Below are positions 14,031 through 25,179 of a DNA stretch of 64,000 nucleotides, piece after piece. Below the pieces are notes generated by a model that ran no database searches, was not told the DNA's origin, and was given only the letters and a program-made list of their open reading frames with translations. The translations under genes and the position numbers were made by a program. The stretch is from Rosa chinensis (taxonomy: Eukaryota > Streptophyta > Magnoliopsida > Rosales > Rosaceae). The stretch's first letter is position 1. The number at the start of each line of letters is the position of its first letter. The stretch lies in the NCBI RefSeq assembly GCF_002994745.2, contig NC_037091.1, positions 28,774,289 to 28,838,288 on the forward strand. The letters run 5' to 3'.

Positions 14031-14523
14031 TCAGCTGCAAGAGCAGCTTGTAAAAAGATAGGTGCAGAAAAGAAAAAGTCTCTTGCTGAAGAGACTTTGC
14101 ATAATCAGCAAGAAGGTGAGCCACAGTATTGGCACCCCTCTTCGTATAACTAATTGTCTAATTCTCACATTTGGAGTGGAGGCCAACAGCTCCCCTATAT
14201 CATCATATATTCCTCCCAAGACAAATGTATTCAAGCTCCCATGGCCAGAGACTTGTCTTTGTACTAACATCGAGTCTGTCTCAAAAATAGCTGGCATCAT
14301 ATTGTGTTGTAACACAAACTGCACTGCTGCCTGACATGCCAAAGCTTTGGCATGTTCAACTGATAATAAATGTCGAAGCGGACAAGCTCTTCCAGCAATC
14401 ATAATTCCAACCGAGTCACGAATCACAAAGCCTATCCCTCCCGTCCTTGATGCTGCTAGGAAGGAGCCATCAAGATTAACTTTAAGCATCCCTGTTGGGG
14501 GGTGACTCCATTTTGCCACTCTA
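14031..14523 (-). pseudogene. LINE RNase H domain (RVT_3-like), C-terminal part of the minus-strand LINE
   Basis: A 162-codon frame reads as the plant LINE-type RNase H fold. The acidic residues are visible as D17 (in LKVNLDGS), E55 (in SVEHAKAL) and D82 (in FETDS). It is the 3' end of the LINE whose zinc-finger part lies at 17365-18094 and was separated from it by solo LTR A. Taken alone it could be mistaken for a small RNase H gene, but its start lies against the LTR boundary. The C-terminal tail after the domain is frameshifted, low-quality sequence. Confidence 0.8.
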
Positions 14524-17359
14524 TGTGACGTCCCGAACCCGAATTCACCGGGTTACTAGTCATTTGGACGGTAAACAACTTTTACTTTCACTTTTACTGT
14601 CGTTTCAATGCTTTTAGGGGGCCCTAAAAGTTGACTTTTTGTTCGGGTCAAAATTTGAGAAAATTTCCTTCATGAAAGTTGTAGAGGACGTTAAACCGAG
14701 CGCGTGCATATGTGGTGCGTAAAAATTGGACTTAGTATGTGAGAGTTATGGCCAAAAATGTAGAATTTACTGTTCATGGTAAGTTGTATATATATATGGA
14801 AATTACTGTTGGTAGATTTCCATTTTTGGAAAATCTACCTAGCCCCCGGTAACTTTCTCTTCTCTCTCCCCGACTCTTCCTCCCTTTCGGCCCGATCTCT
14901 TCCCCCTCCAATTTCTTCCTCCTCCGGCCGACCCAGAAAGTAATCCGGCCACCCCCAAGCTCGGTTTCTTCCCCTTATCACGTCTGTGGAGGTATATTAC
15001 GGTGATTTGGCCGGAGAAGCTCGATTTGGAGCGGAGGAAGCTACGGTGGCAGTTGGCCATTTTTGCCGATTTCCGGCGATTCCGGCCACCTCTGGTCACC
15101 ATTTTGCCGTCAAAGGTTTGGTTTTCCACGGAGATCATTTCGCCCCTAGCCTCGAATCAAGATTTGAAGTGTAGAGGCAGAATTGAAAATCTAGGGTTCT
15201 TGATTTTCTGGGTTTTCTTCACCGGTTGAATTCGACTGTTTAAAGGTAAAATTGGGATGTGTTGTAGTTGAGAAAATTGATCAGTGTGTTGTGTAGGTGC
15301 TGCTGTCAAAATATGGTGGCCATCGGAGGTGGTTGCCGCCTGCGCGTGGGTCCCACGCGCCGCCAACAGTGGCGGCGCGTGGAGGCGTGTTGGGCTGTGT
15401 TTTAATTCCAGTTTTTAGCCCATTAAATCCTATAAATATTGTAGAGCTTATATATGAAATTTGGTGAATTTTGGAGAAGCTTGGAATTAATTATGAATTT
15501 TTGAAGTTTAGGGTTTCGATTATCGAATTACGAGAATCCGGCCGTCGGATATCTCTCGGTTCTGCCTTGGAACCTTTAAATTAACAAAATGGTATTAGTG
15601 GTATAATTTGGGTTGCATCCGAGGAGAAGTGGAGATGTAATTATGAGGATTTGATTTTGAGAATCGTATTTAATTGTTGAATAGTTATTCACGGAATATA
15701 ATTGTGTACAGGGCGATGTACCGAGCTATTGCTCGACGAAGGAACTCGTATGCATGGTCGCCTAAATAGTACTGTGAGTGGACATTTGTTTTTAAATTAA
15801 TTCCGCATGCAGTATTATTATTATTTTCTTCCAATTGAGATTTAATTATGTTTTGAATATTTGAGATTTAGTTTATCGAGATTTATTTATAGATTACGAG
15901 ATTAGTATTGAAATTTCCTTCCCGAGGGCTTTTAGTAGATTTTTGAGATAGTCATTCATGAGTTATTGAATTGAGGAATGATTTTCGGGAAGTGACTGAT
16001 TCAGAAAATATTATGAGAATTTTGGATTTCGAATATCGGTTTTTATGAGGATTCACGAGTACGAATGTTTCATCGAATATTTGAGCATGATTGATTTATC
16101 GAGATTTATTGAGCTTTGAGCTCCGTACTTATCAGCTTTGAAGTTAGATTGAGTTTTCTTCCGAAAGCATTTATTGATTTACAGAGTATTTGATTTTATG
16201 CTTTCGAGGATTTATTGAGATATTGAGGTTTGATTTAGTGAGTTAATCCTGAGTTATGCTTTCGGTGAATTATTATTGATTTATTGAAGTAATACCGAGT
16301 TTCTTTCCGAAAGCAAGTAATTGAAAGAGGTTATTTTCAGTTTCCTGAGGAGGCTATTCAGTTTATTAAGGAGGCCAGTTTTGGCGCATGCGTATCTTAC
16401 CTAGTTGGCAGTCCCTTCTAGGTAATGGTCTGGTTGGCAGTCCCTTCCAGACTACAGCTCGGTTGGCAGTCCCATCCGATGCGTCACCTGGTTGGCAGTT
16501 CCTTCCAGATGACATGAGGTAGTTGGTCGGCAGTCCCGTCTACTACCTGTGGTTAGTCGGCAGTCCCGTCTACTACATGTGGCTAGTTGGCAGTCCCATC
16601 TATCCACCGCCTCCTATTCCGGTTGGCAGTCCCTTCCGATGCGTCATCTGGGTGGCAGTCCCTCCTAGATGGCATGAGATGACTAGACAGCAGTCCTTTC
16701 TAGTCATCAAACGAGCCTCATGAAAATCATGTTTTTATAAGGATTGAGGATGAGATTTTAAGAGACTTCAAGATGTTCTTGTTACGTGATTGAGATTTCA
16801 GTAAAGAGGATGATTAAGAGTGTGTTCAAGATTGTTACTGCATGCGAGGTTTTAGAGAATAACTTGGGAAAGCATTAAGTTTTACTTATTCATTTGAAAT
16901 TACTTATTTTTCGTCCACTCACTCTAACGGATTTTAAATGTTTTCCCCTGGGCCCTTCGGTTTTAAATGCCCAGTTTGCAGGCCAGTTTAGCTTGAGGTC
17001 GAGCGTACTTGGGGTTGAGGCATAGCTGTCATAGCTTCCGCATTATAAAAGTATTGGTCGTTTATCTTGTATTCTACCTTCTTGTACGCCTGAGAAATAG
17101 ATTGCTCTGATATCTCTTGAGATTAATATTCTTAAGTTTCAGAATTGTTTTGTGATATGAGAGATGTTGTGATATAGGGAGCAGGGTGGCTCCAAGAGAA
17201 TAAGGATGGATGATTTAGAAGTGTAATTGTTTGTTTACAGGTTTTGGGTTGTCCATTTTTAGGGGAAGTTCTGTCAAATTTTTTGGTAGAATTTCTTCTA
17301 AGGTGGGCCCCGCAGGGCCTTTTCGGATTTCAGGGTGAAATCCGGGGCGGGTCCTGTCA
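14524..17359 (+). mobile_element. Solo LTR A (large Ty3/Gypsy-type LTR), 2836 bp
   Basis: It begins TGTGACGTCCCG and ends GGGCGGGTCCTGTCA, with TG...CA termini, and is flanked by the 5-bp duplication CTCTA (14519-14523 and 17360-17364). No internal region follows, so it is a solo LTR left by recombination. It shares ends and several blocks with LTR B (31410-34099) and LTR C (from 49597). An AT run (TATATATATATGG) near 14787 followed by a pyrimidine-rich leader looks like the LTR promoter. The size and ends suggest a Tekay/Del-like chromovirus, but lineage cannot be proved without internal domains. Confidence 0.85.
16397..16708 (+). repeat. Array of ten short hairpins with a GGCAGTCC loop, inside LTR A
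   Basis: Ten units repeat every 29-36 bp. The loop, about TTGGCAGTCCCTT, is nearly constant, while the stem changes from unit to unit and mostly stays complementary. Clear stems are TTACCTAG/CTAGGTAA (16397-16425), GTCTGG/CCAGAC (16428-16452), AGGTAGT/ACTACCT (16517-16548), CATCTGGG/CCTAGATG with one G-T pair (16645-16671) and GATGACTAG/CTAGTCATC (16678-16708). Units at 16484-16512 and 16579-16607 pair at 7 of 8 positions. The units near 16460, 16554 and 16620 pair over only 3-4 bp. Confidence 0.85.
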
Positions 17360-17364
17360 CTCTA

Positions 17365-18611
17365 GAATGCGGTACAGTAACCCCAAACTTCCCGCTGTGA
17401 AGGGCCTGAACTCTGCTAGCCTCGTACTCGCACATAACGCCACATCATTTGCGTTAGAATGTTTCTGCTCCCAAACCCTAAGGTTTCTTTCTTTCCAAAC
17501 ACTCCACAACATATACATAAGATCCTCAAAATCACCTTTCTGCAAATGGTTATCACAATGACTCAACCATCCAACCATATTCAAACCATCAGTTTGTATT
17601 GCCAAAGCCACTTGAAGCACCCTACTATTAGTTTGGAGCACCAACTTAGTATAAGAGCAATATCGGCACAAATGCAATGTAGACTCAATTTCAACAGTAC
17701 ATAGAACACAAAGTTGAGATTCCAAGACCACATGTTTTGAAGCCAATCGGTCCAGAGAAGGGAGAATATCATTGCACACTCTCCACATATGCAACTTAGC
17801 CGTACTAGGAATTACCCCCTTCCAAACCTTCTTCCAAAAATCACCTGACACATTGAGAGCGCTAGGTTTCCTGGAAGGAGAATTGACAAAGGAATGCCTA
17901 TAGGCAGTTTTAACCGAAAAGCTTCCATTCCTTTCCATTCTCCAAACACACCGATCATCAACCATTCTATAGCTTAATGGAATCCTCAGAATAGCCTCCG
18001 CCTCCTCAATAGAAAATAAGTCCCTAACTTTAACTTCATTCCATGTTGAATGATCAGTAATTAAAGCACTAACCTGTAGGGATGTGTTTACCACAGGAGC
18101 GGGAACACCTGGAATGTAATTGGGAATACCCGGGATCCATGGATCCGACCATACTCTGACCTACATTCTAGTTCCTATTTGCCAATAAGACCCCTGTACA
18201 ATCAATTCTCTTGTCGAAATAAAGAATACTTCTCCATGAATAAGAAGGAGAAGTATGGGGCTCAGTCGTCCAAAAAGAACCTGCAGGGAAGTATTTTGCT
18301 CTATAGATACGAGCAATCAATGAAGAAGGATTATTGATGATCCTCCACGCCTGTTTTGCTATCAATTATTCAGCAAGACTTCGAAAACCCAAACCACCTT
18401 CCTCCCTAGAGTTACACAATGCATCCTAAGATTTCCAATGGATCTTCTTCTTATCTAAAGTGCTTCCCCACCAAAATCTTGCACACATTTGCTCCAAATC
18501 CTCACAAAAACCTTTTGTGAGCTAGAAAACACTCATTGCGTAGGTAGGTAACACCTGCGCCACCACCCTTATCAAAATATCTTTGCCTGCACCACTTAAC
18601 AATTTACCCTG
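17365..18611 (-). pseudogene. LINE zf-RVT region and preceding linker (degenerate)
   Basis: From 18094 down to 17365 the minus strand encodes the plant LINE zinc-finger domain. WRMERNGSFSVKTAY and FWKKVWKGVIPSTAKLHMWR are followed by a Cys/His cluster containing CVLC and LHLCRYC. The stretch 18095-18611 carries the linker after reverse transcriptase but is broken by stops and shifts. The 3' boundary at 17365 is the target site of LTR A; the RNase H part continues at 14523. Confidence 0.8.
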
Positions 18612-20969
18612 TCAATTCTCCAATTTCTTTGCCAACCTATCCTTGATATATTGAAAAGTTGCAGTCTTCTTTCGACCAACATAAGTGGGTAGACCTAAAT
18701 ACTTCTCATGTGACTCCACCACCTCCACACCCATGAGGCTAGCAATCTCCTCCTGCATATACTCCGAAACATTTTTGCTGAATACAACCGAACTTTTACA
18801 AAAATTCACCAACTGACCTGAAGCTCTCCCATATGTCTCAATCACGTCTTGGATATGATAACAATCTTCTAGACTGGCATTAGCATACAACATACTATCG
18901 TCAGCAAACAGTAAGTGATTAACAGATGGTGCAGCTTCACATAACTCAATTCCAGGAAGAAAACCCGCCCTTTGTTTCTGTTGCAGCAATGCAGAGAAAC
19001 CTTCCGCTCCAATGAGAAAAAGATAAGGAGAAAGGGGATCTCCTTGTCTCAAACCCCTTGAGGGAATCACATAGCCTCTAGGTTTCCCACGGATAAGAAA
19101 AGAGTACCTTACTGTAGTGACACAGAGCATAACCATATCAATCCATCTCTGAGCAAAACCAAATCGCTCCATGACCTTCCTAAGAAATAGCCACTCCATA
19201 CGATCATACGCTTTGTTAAGATCCAATTTCAACGCCATGAACCCCTCAGACTCATCCCTCTTATTATGCACAAAATGAGCCATTTCATTTGCTACCAGAA
19301 TATTATCAGTTATCAAATGCCCTGGAACAAAGGCACTCTGAAATGGTGAAATCACAGAAGGCAAAAAAATCTTCAACCTGTTGGCAATAGCCTTCGAACA
19401 TAGCTTGTAAATGACATTGCACAAAGCGATAGGTCTAAGATCAGACATCTTCTCTGGATTAGTCACCTTCGGAATGAGGCAAATATGCATAAAATTAATT
19501 TGCTTTAAAAAGGGACCCGTATGGAGAAAAGACTGAACATCAGCAATGACCTCCTCGCCAATTGTATCCCAATAATGCTGTAAGAACAAAGGAGGCATCC
19601 CATCCGGTTCAGGTGATTTGGTAGGATACATCTGGAATAAGGCAGTTTTTATCTCCTCTCTTGTATATGGCAAACTCAACTTGTTGTTCATCTCTTTAGC
19701 CACACAAGGTTGTATAGCCTCAATAGTCGTCTCCATAGCCCCAAAATCTAGCTCTGAAGCTTGAAACATGTTAGTAAAATAGGATGAAACTACTCTCTCC
19801 ACATCAACATCATCCTCACACCAATTGCCATTGTCACCATATAGGCCTTGGATCAAATTCTTCCTCTTCCTGTTTGAAGCCTTACGATGAAAGAAACCGG
19901 TATTACGGTCCCCCTCTTTAAGCCATTGTACCTTTGATCTTTGTTTCCAGAAGCTTTCTTCTTGAGAAAGCAAAGTTTGCAGACGACACATTAACGAGTG
20001 TTTTTCAGCTTGTACTGCCTTATTGATAGGGACATCCATAAGCTCCTCGAGTCTATCTCTAACCCCCAACATTGTTTGCTGTCGCACCCTATATGTGTTC
20101 TTCTGCCATTTATCTAAAACCATTATGGTATGTGCAATCTTCTTGGTAACTACATACATTGGAACCCCAGCCACATCGGTCTGCCAAGTTTCTTTCACCA
20201 AGGGATCACAGGCTGGGTGCTGAAGCCAAAAAGCTTCAAATTTAAATCGGTGGAATCTTGATCGTTTTGGGATTGGAACGGTGCTTGCACGTAGTAGTAT
20301 AGGTATGTGACCATAATCACTTGGAGAAAGATGAAGGACTTTGGCAAATCCAAAAATGTCCACCCATGCAGGAGTACAAATAGCACGATCAAGACGTAGT
20401 TTAGTCTCAGAATTCCACCACGTCGATTTCGTGCCCTGAAAACCTAAATCCAGAAGATCTCCATAACCCAAAGCCGCTCGAAACCCTCTCATTTGCCGCT
20501 CAGCCCTCACCGGACTATCAAATTTTTCTCCGTTGTTTAAAATCTCGTTAAAATCACCAATGACCACCCAAGGGAGGGAATCCAAGTCTGAGAGATCACG
20601 TAGCAACTGCCAAGAGCGGTTCCGCTCCACCGTTCTGGCATACCCATAAAACCCCGTAAGCCTCCAAGATGGAGATCCCGGATCACCGATCACCACTGCA
20701 TCCATATGATGAGCAGAAGTCGTTCCCATCCTGATCTGTACATCATCATTCCAGAAGAGGCCGAGCCCGCCAGACTGACCTGCGCTCAAAACCGCCTCTG
20801 TATGCACAAACCCTAAAGCCCTGTGCAGGCGATCAAAGTCCTCCTTCCTACTTATTTTTGTTTCGCATAAAAACACAATTTGGGGCCGATTCTGAGAGAT
20901 CAAATCTTTCAAAGCCCTAGTGGTTGTGTCATTGCAGATCCCTGTGCAATTCCAACTCAAGATAGCCAT
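18612..20969 (-). pseudogene. LINE ORF2: AP-type endonuclease and reverse transcriptase (785 codons)
   Basis: The N-terminal third is an exonuclease-endonuclease-phosphatase fold. It starts MAILSWNC and has FLCETK and VIGDFNEI; the histidine of the usual SDH motif appears shifted (SPSDYGH). The reverse transcriptase follows from about residue 470, with LIPKV, DLRPIALCN, the GLRQGDPLSPYLF block and the catalytic LLFADD box near residue 686. The domain enzymes nick target DNA and copy the LINE RNA in place. This frame is unusually long for an old copy, but it stops before the zinc-finger region, which continues in other frames, so the element is non-autonomous now. Confidence 0.88.
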
Positions 20970-21070
20970 GTCTATGGCAGATTGTAGCTTCCTTTCTAAG
21001 ACCTAGAAAGTAACCCTAGCGCAGAGGCAGCTAGGTCTAAATTTTGGAAAAAGTCAATAGTTATCTCTAA

Positions 21071-21919
21071 ATTTTCTTATTTGAACTATTTTTTTTTTTT
21101 TTGTAAATTATCAAATGAGAGTTTCTATTCATATATCTAAAATTGGCATTTTGACCTCTCGTTTTTTTCAAGTGATAGTTGACTTTGTTAACTCATGTCA
21201 AGTTACCAATAAGGACATAAGAGGAAGTTGGTCTCTTCTTACCTCCATGAACGGTACATAGTCTTCGACTTATAGAAAATTTTCTCCTCTAATATAAATC
21301 TTAAAATATACATCAAAATCTATGAAACAAAGTGATGATTATTCGGTAATTGAGCAAAACATCATTTTGGAACCTTTGCACAAGATATGGATTTAGATGT
21401 TTTATGTTCTTCTCTTTTTACAATCTTGATTACAAATCTGCTCGAAGAAGATTCAAGTAAATATCTCAAAGATCAACTAAGGGGAAGATGGAAGGCTGCA
21501 ACAAAATTTTCCAAAGTTATGATGAGAACCAAAATGGAAGTAAAAAAGTCGGCAACAGAGTTATAAAATTTGATAATAACTAGAAGAGTCAGAGTTGGCA
21601 ACAGATATATGAGCAATTTGATGAAAAACTATCTCAAAGTTAAAATCATTTTCGTTTTTCCCAACTACCATTGAAATAGATGCCATGAGAACTATAAAAA
21701 GCTTGCAAGACCCGTCTACAAAATAAGCTGCTTAACCTCTAGAGTTCTAGGTACCTAAAGGGTGACTCTTGCATGTCTCAGTTTAAATGGGAGTGTTGTT
21801 CTAGTCACCTCTTTCTCATACAAATAAATTGTCACTTAATAACAGTATTACAGTTGATTGAAAAATAGGGTGGGTGAGTTTAGAATTTCTAAGTTCCAAG
21901 TTTTCTTTCGACTTTGAAG
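21071..21919. other. Non-coding stretch; possible continuation of the older LINE, then unassigned DNA
   Basis: No coding region is supported. About 21103-21190 resembles, in reverse complement, the DNA at about 24390-24465 (shared words include TCTATTCATA and AAAATTGGCATTT). The two may be dispersed copies or ends of one old element. Confidence 0.3.
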
Positions 21920-22110
21920 TGTAGACACTACAAATTTAATGAAAATAAAATTCATTAAATGATTCGGTCAACACTTGAAATTATGACGAACAAATTTAGT
22001 CGGCATGTGGGTCCCACAAAATGTGCACGTGGCTTATGAGTAAACAGAACCAGGCAGATTCAGGGAATGACACGTAGCGGCATACAAAAAGCCCGACGAC
22101 AATAAATAAA

Positions 22111-23069
22111 GGGTGGTGCTATTCACAGACCCATTTTCTCTATTCACACACCCCCTCTATTTTTATATTACTTTAATTCAATTATGTTTTACAAATTACC
22201 CTAACTACCCTCCTTGTAATTCTATTTCTTTTATTTTTTATTTTTTCTTTTATCTATTTGGCAAGTCAATCATGAATCAAACATCATTATGCAATAAATT
22301 AATTTTCTTTTACCTATAAATGAAGGAAAAATAATACGTTCATAAGTGGAATGACCTGTATTATTAGACGAGAATATACTTCCCAAGTAATTACATTCAT
22401 CCAATTGAATCTAAATTGCAAAGTTTGTTCTCATACAAGTAGGAGGGGTAAAACACATGCTTTACTCCCTTGTTGTCTCGGGTTCCAATATTGCACCTAG
22501 CTTACTAGAGTTTCTCATCTCTTATAGATTGGCAATAAGCCATTTTCAAATGAAATCTGCAAATTTGAGAAATTTGTAGGTAAAAAAAAATGGAGTATAG
22601 TTCAAAATTAATTGTTTGAAGACTAGCTACAAATGTAGACACAAACATAATCAATGGTATGAACTTTTAATTTAATGTATTTTAGATAACTGTATTGAAA
22701 GAACACTGACCCATAAATAATAAGAATGTATTATGCAAGGCTGAGGACAAACTTTGCAATTTTGATTAAGTTGGATGAACATAATTACCTAGGAAGCATA
22801 TTCCTTGTCTGTCTAATAATACATGTCATTCCACTTAACGAACGTATTATTTTTCCTTCATTTATAGGTAAATTAAAAATTTGATTTATTGTATAATGAT
22901 ATATTGATGTTTGATTCATGATTGACTTGCCAAATAGAAAAAAGAAAAAGAATCAGAATTGCAATAGAGGGTAGTTAGGGTAATTTGTAAAAAAAAAATT
23001 TAAATTAAAATAATAGAAAAATATAAGGGTGTGTGAATAGAGAAAATGGGTGTGTGAATAGCACCACCC
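22111..23069. mobile_element. Foldback element with terminal inverted repeats of about 330 bp
   Basis: The ends are GGGTGGTGCTATTCACA and its reverse complement. Inverted similarity continues for roughly 330 bp per arm (about 22111-22440 and 22735-23069), leaving a loop of about 300 bp. The 8-bp duplication TAAATAAA flanks it (22103-22110 and 23070-23077). Eight bases fits hAT-type integration, but the termini are not classical hAT ends. No transposase is encoded, so it is non-autonomous. Confidence 0.85.
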
Positions 23070-23210
23070 TAAATAAATTTGTTCTGACTTAATCAGCTGA
23101 TATTAAGGCGGATCAATTAAATTAAATCAATTGATTCCAAGTCAAATCAAGTATTAAATTTCGTCCGTTGATTAGATGTCAATTTATTTAAATTGATAAT
23201 AGATGAAAAA

Positions 23211-23412
23211 ATCAGCCATCAAATTAATTGGCTAATTCCTTAATAGTCGTGATTAAATCAGTTAATTAAAGCTGATTGAATTGATTATGCTATTAATGAA
23301 ATACAATTAAAATCAGCCATCAAATTAATTGGATAATTCCTTAATAATCGTGATTAAATCAGTTAATTAGGACTGATTGATTTGATTATGCTATTAAGGA
23401 AAATGCAATTAA
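23211..23412. repeat. 101-bp tandem duplication within LTR E
   Basis: A block beginning ATCAGCCATCAAATTAATTG at 23211 recurs at 23312 with minor differences. It lies upstream of the LTR TATA box, where duplicated enhancer-like segments are common in plant LTRs; that function is inference. Confidence 0.85.
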
Positions 23413-23901
23413 TTACGTGTCATCAAGGCATTCCAAATGAAGAGAGACGCCGACACTATAAATACCCCTTCACAAATCAAGAGAATGACTTCAGCCAAAA
23501 AAGAGAAGAAAATACTCTCAAAATTTCTGAAGCCTCCCAAGCTCGTGTGAAGAACCCTCAAGCTGCCAAATAGCCGGTTCCTCACCAACCTCAAGTCAAA
23601 ACATTCGTCACGTGTCGACTCTCGTGACCATCGTACCACTCAAGATCAAGCGTCAAGCCCTTGAGTGAAATTCATCATTGGAGATAGAATCAGAGGATTA
23701 CTAAAGATTGTAACCCGCACTTAAATTAATAAAATTATTATTTTTGTACACGTGTCTGCATTCTGTTTGTTTTCAGATTTTTGTGTTTACAAATTTGGCT
23801 TATGATGTTTTTAAGAAATTTGGGATATAGGAGGTGAAATCACTCGTGGGTGAGCCACTAGTAATTTATTCCCAACATTTATCATAAAGTCATCATTGAA
23901 G

Positions 23902-24159
23902 GTTTTTTTTTTTTTTTTTTTGATCAGGTGGTTAGCTGTTAGTAACTCACACACCCATGCAGTGGTATCTCAGCGCCAAGACACCTGCACCGACATTGCG
24001 GCGAAAGCTAGACAAAGTCAGAGTAATACACTGCTCTGCAGACGCATAAATCCAAAGGATCCCTCAAATCTGCTGGCCATGGGATGGAGCTGAGATTCGA
24101 ACGCTAGACCTGGGGGCTCCAGATTAGGCCGTTCGACCAACACACCACACCACGTGGTT
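23902..24159 (-). mobile_element. tRNA-derived SINE, 258 bp
   Basis: The minus strand contains a perfect RNA polymerase III A box, TGGTCGAACGG (24129-24139), and a B-box core, GTTCGAATC (24094-24102). It ends in poly(A), seen as poly(T) from 23903. The 13-bp duplication GTCATCATTGAAG flanks it at 23889-23901 and 24160-24172. It depends on LINE enzymes for movement. The perfect TSD and A box suggest a fairly recent insertion. Confidence 0.93.
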
Positions 24160-24172
24160 GTCATCATTGAAG

Positions 24173-24838
24173 TTAAGGCACTGAAGCTGCAGCTGTTACT
24201 TTTGGGATTGTTAGTATATACCTTGGTCCTTTGGGTTCACAGATCACATGCGTGTTGTCGGAAATTTTGATTCATGGCCATACACTCCAAGCCTATGGAA
24301 ATAGGGGTTATTGATTTTATTTGGACAAAGGGCATTGTGGGAAAATTAGGGAGGTGTAGATAGCATATTGGTTATTTGTAAAAGTCAGTTGAATGTCTAT
24401 TAAATTGGAGGTCCAAATGCCAATTTTAGAGTTATGAATAGAAGCTCTCTTATTAGATTGTTTGTTTAACTTAATATAAAATTACTATTATGGACAACAA
24501 ATTATAAGCGAAAATTATTTCTCTTCCACATCCTAATTTATAAACAATATAAACCATATTTTCATATCTACATCTAATTAATGTGGCAATCACTTTCGAA
24601 TTCAAGATGCTAAATAAGCGACGGACACAAGTATCTCGAAGTTTATTAAAAGTTTAATAACATGGAATAGATATACTAATATTTATCAAAGACAACTCAT
24701 CTTCAACGTTCTCAACATATAGAGCACAAACCTATAAGGGAGGTAATCAACTTAAGAAAAACTATACAAAGTTACTAAGATTTATCTGCATGAATGTAGT
24801 TGATTAAGTGAGCATTATGATTCACACCCTAGGCGCAT

Positions 24839-24874
<36 letters not shown>

Positions 24875-25179
24875 AGGATCTTTATGAAGAAACTTGCATG
24901 TACCAAAGAGAAATTCACCTCAAGAATTTTGCATCAGGAACACCTTGAACTAGGTTTGCAGTCAATTAATAGTCTTGCATTAAAAATCGAGAGTCATGGA
25001 GGATCGACAAAAAAGAAGAAGGAATATTTGTAAAAATAATAATGAATGGCATAGAGTTATCGTGAGTAAATTTACCTTGATTTTCAATATATTACAAAGT
25101 TTTTATATTTTGTATATAAACTATATAAATTAAGGTTATGTTAGTAACTTAAAAGAGGTATAATGAGCAAACTTGTTGT
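24173..25179. other. Non-coding DNA with a 35-bp poly(G) tract
   Basis: No gene is supported. A homopolymer of 35 G lies at 24839-24873; tracts this long are often unstable or mis-assembled. Sequence near 24390-24465 is an inverted relative of 21103-21190. Confidence 0.5.

Larger units (their letters stand above)
13958..21062 (-). mobile_element. L1-type LINE, interrupted by solo LTR A
   Basis: The element reads right to left: endonuclease, reverse transcriptase, zf-RVT, RNase H, then a poly(A) tail seen as poly(T) at about 13958-13976. The 8-bp direct repeat ATCTCTAA flanks it at 13950-13957 and 21063-21070, a target-site duplication. There is no ORF1; the ORF2-like frame starts only about 90 bp from the 5' end, so the copy is 5'-truncated or of an ORF2-only type. 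Several in-frame stops and shifts in the C-terminal half, plus the 2.8-kb LTR insertion, make it inactive. Confidence 0.85.
21920..23791 (+). mobile_element. LTR E (about 0.9 kb without insert), split by a foldback element
   Basis: It starts TGTAGACAC and ends GTGTTTACA, an imperfect inverted terminus with TG...CA. A TATA box (CTATAAATA) lies near 23456 and an AATAAAA signal near 23728, as expected for an LTR read on the plus strand. The flanks TGAAG and AATTT do not match, so it is probably one LTR of a broken element rather than a clean solo LTR. Its first 140 bp recur inverted at 26920-27056. The 959-bp foldback element at 22111 interrupts it. Confidence 0.6.

Noticed and set aside
14031..14519. 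Independent RNase H gene
   Set aside because: It is the C-terminal domain of the LINE, separated from the rest by solo LTR A.
24839..24873. 35-base poly(G) as a possible regulatory G-quadruplex
   Set aside because: A pure homopolymer in non-coding DNA is more likely unstable or an assembly artefact; nothing nearby suggests function.
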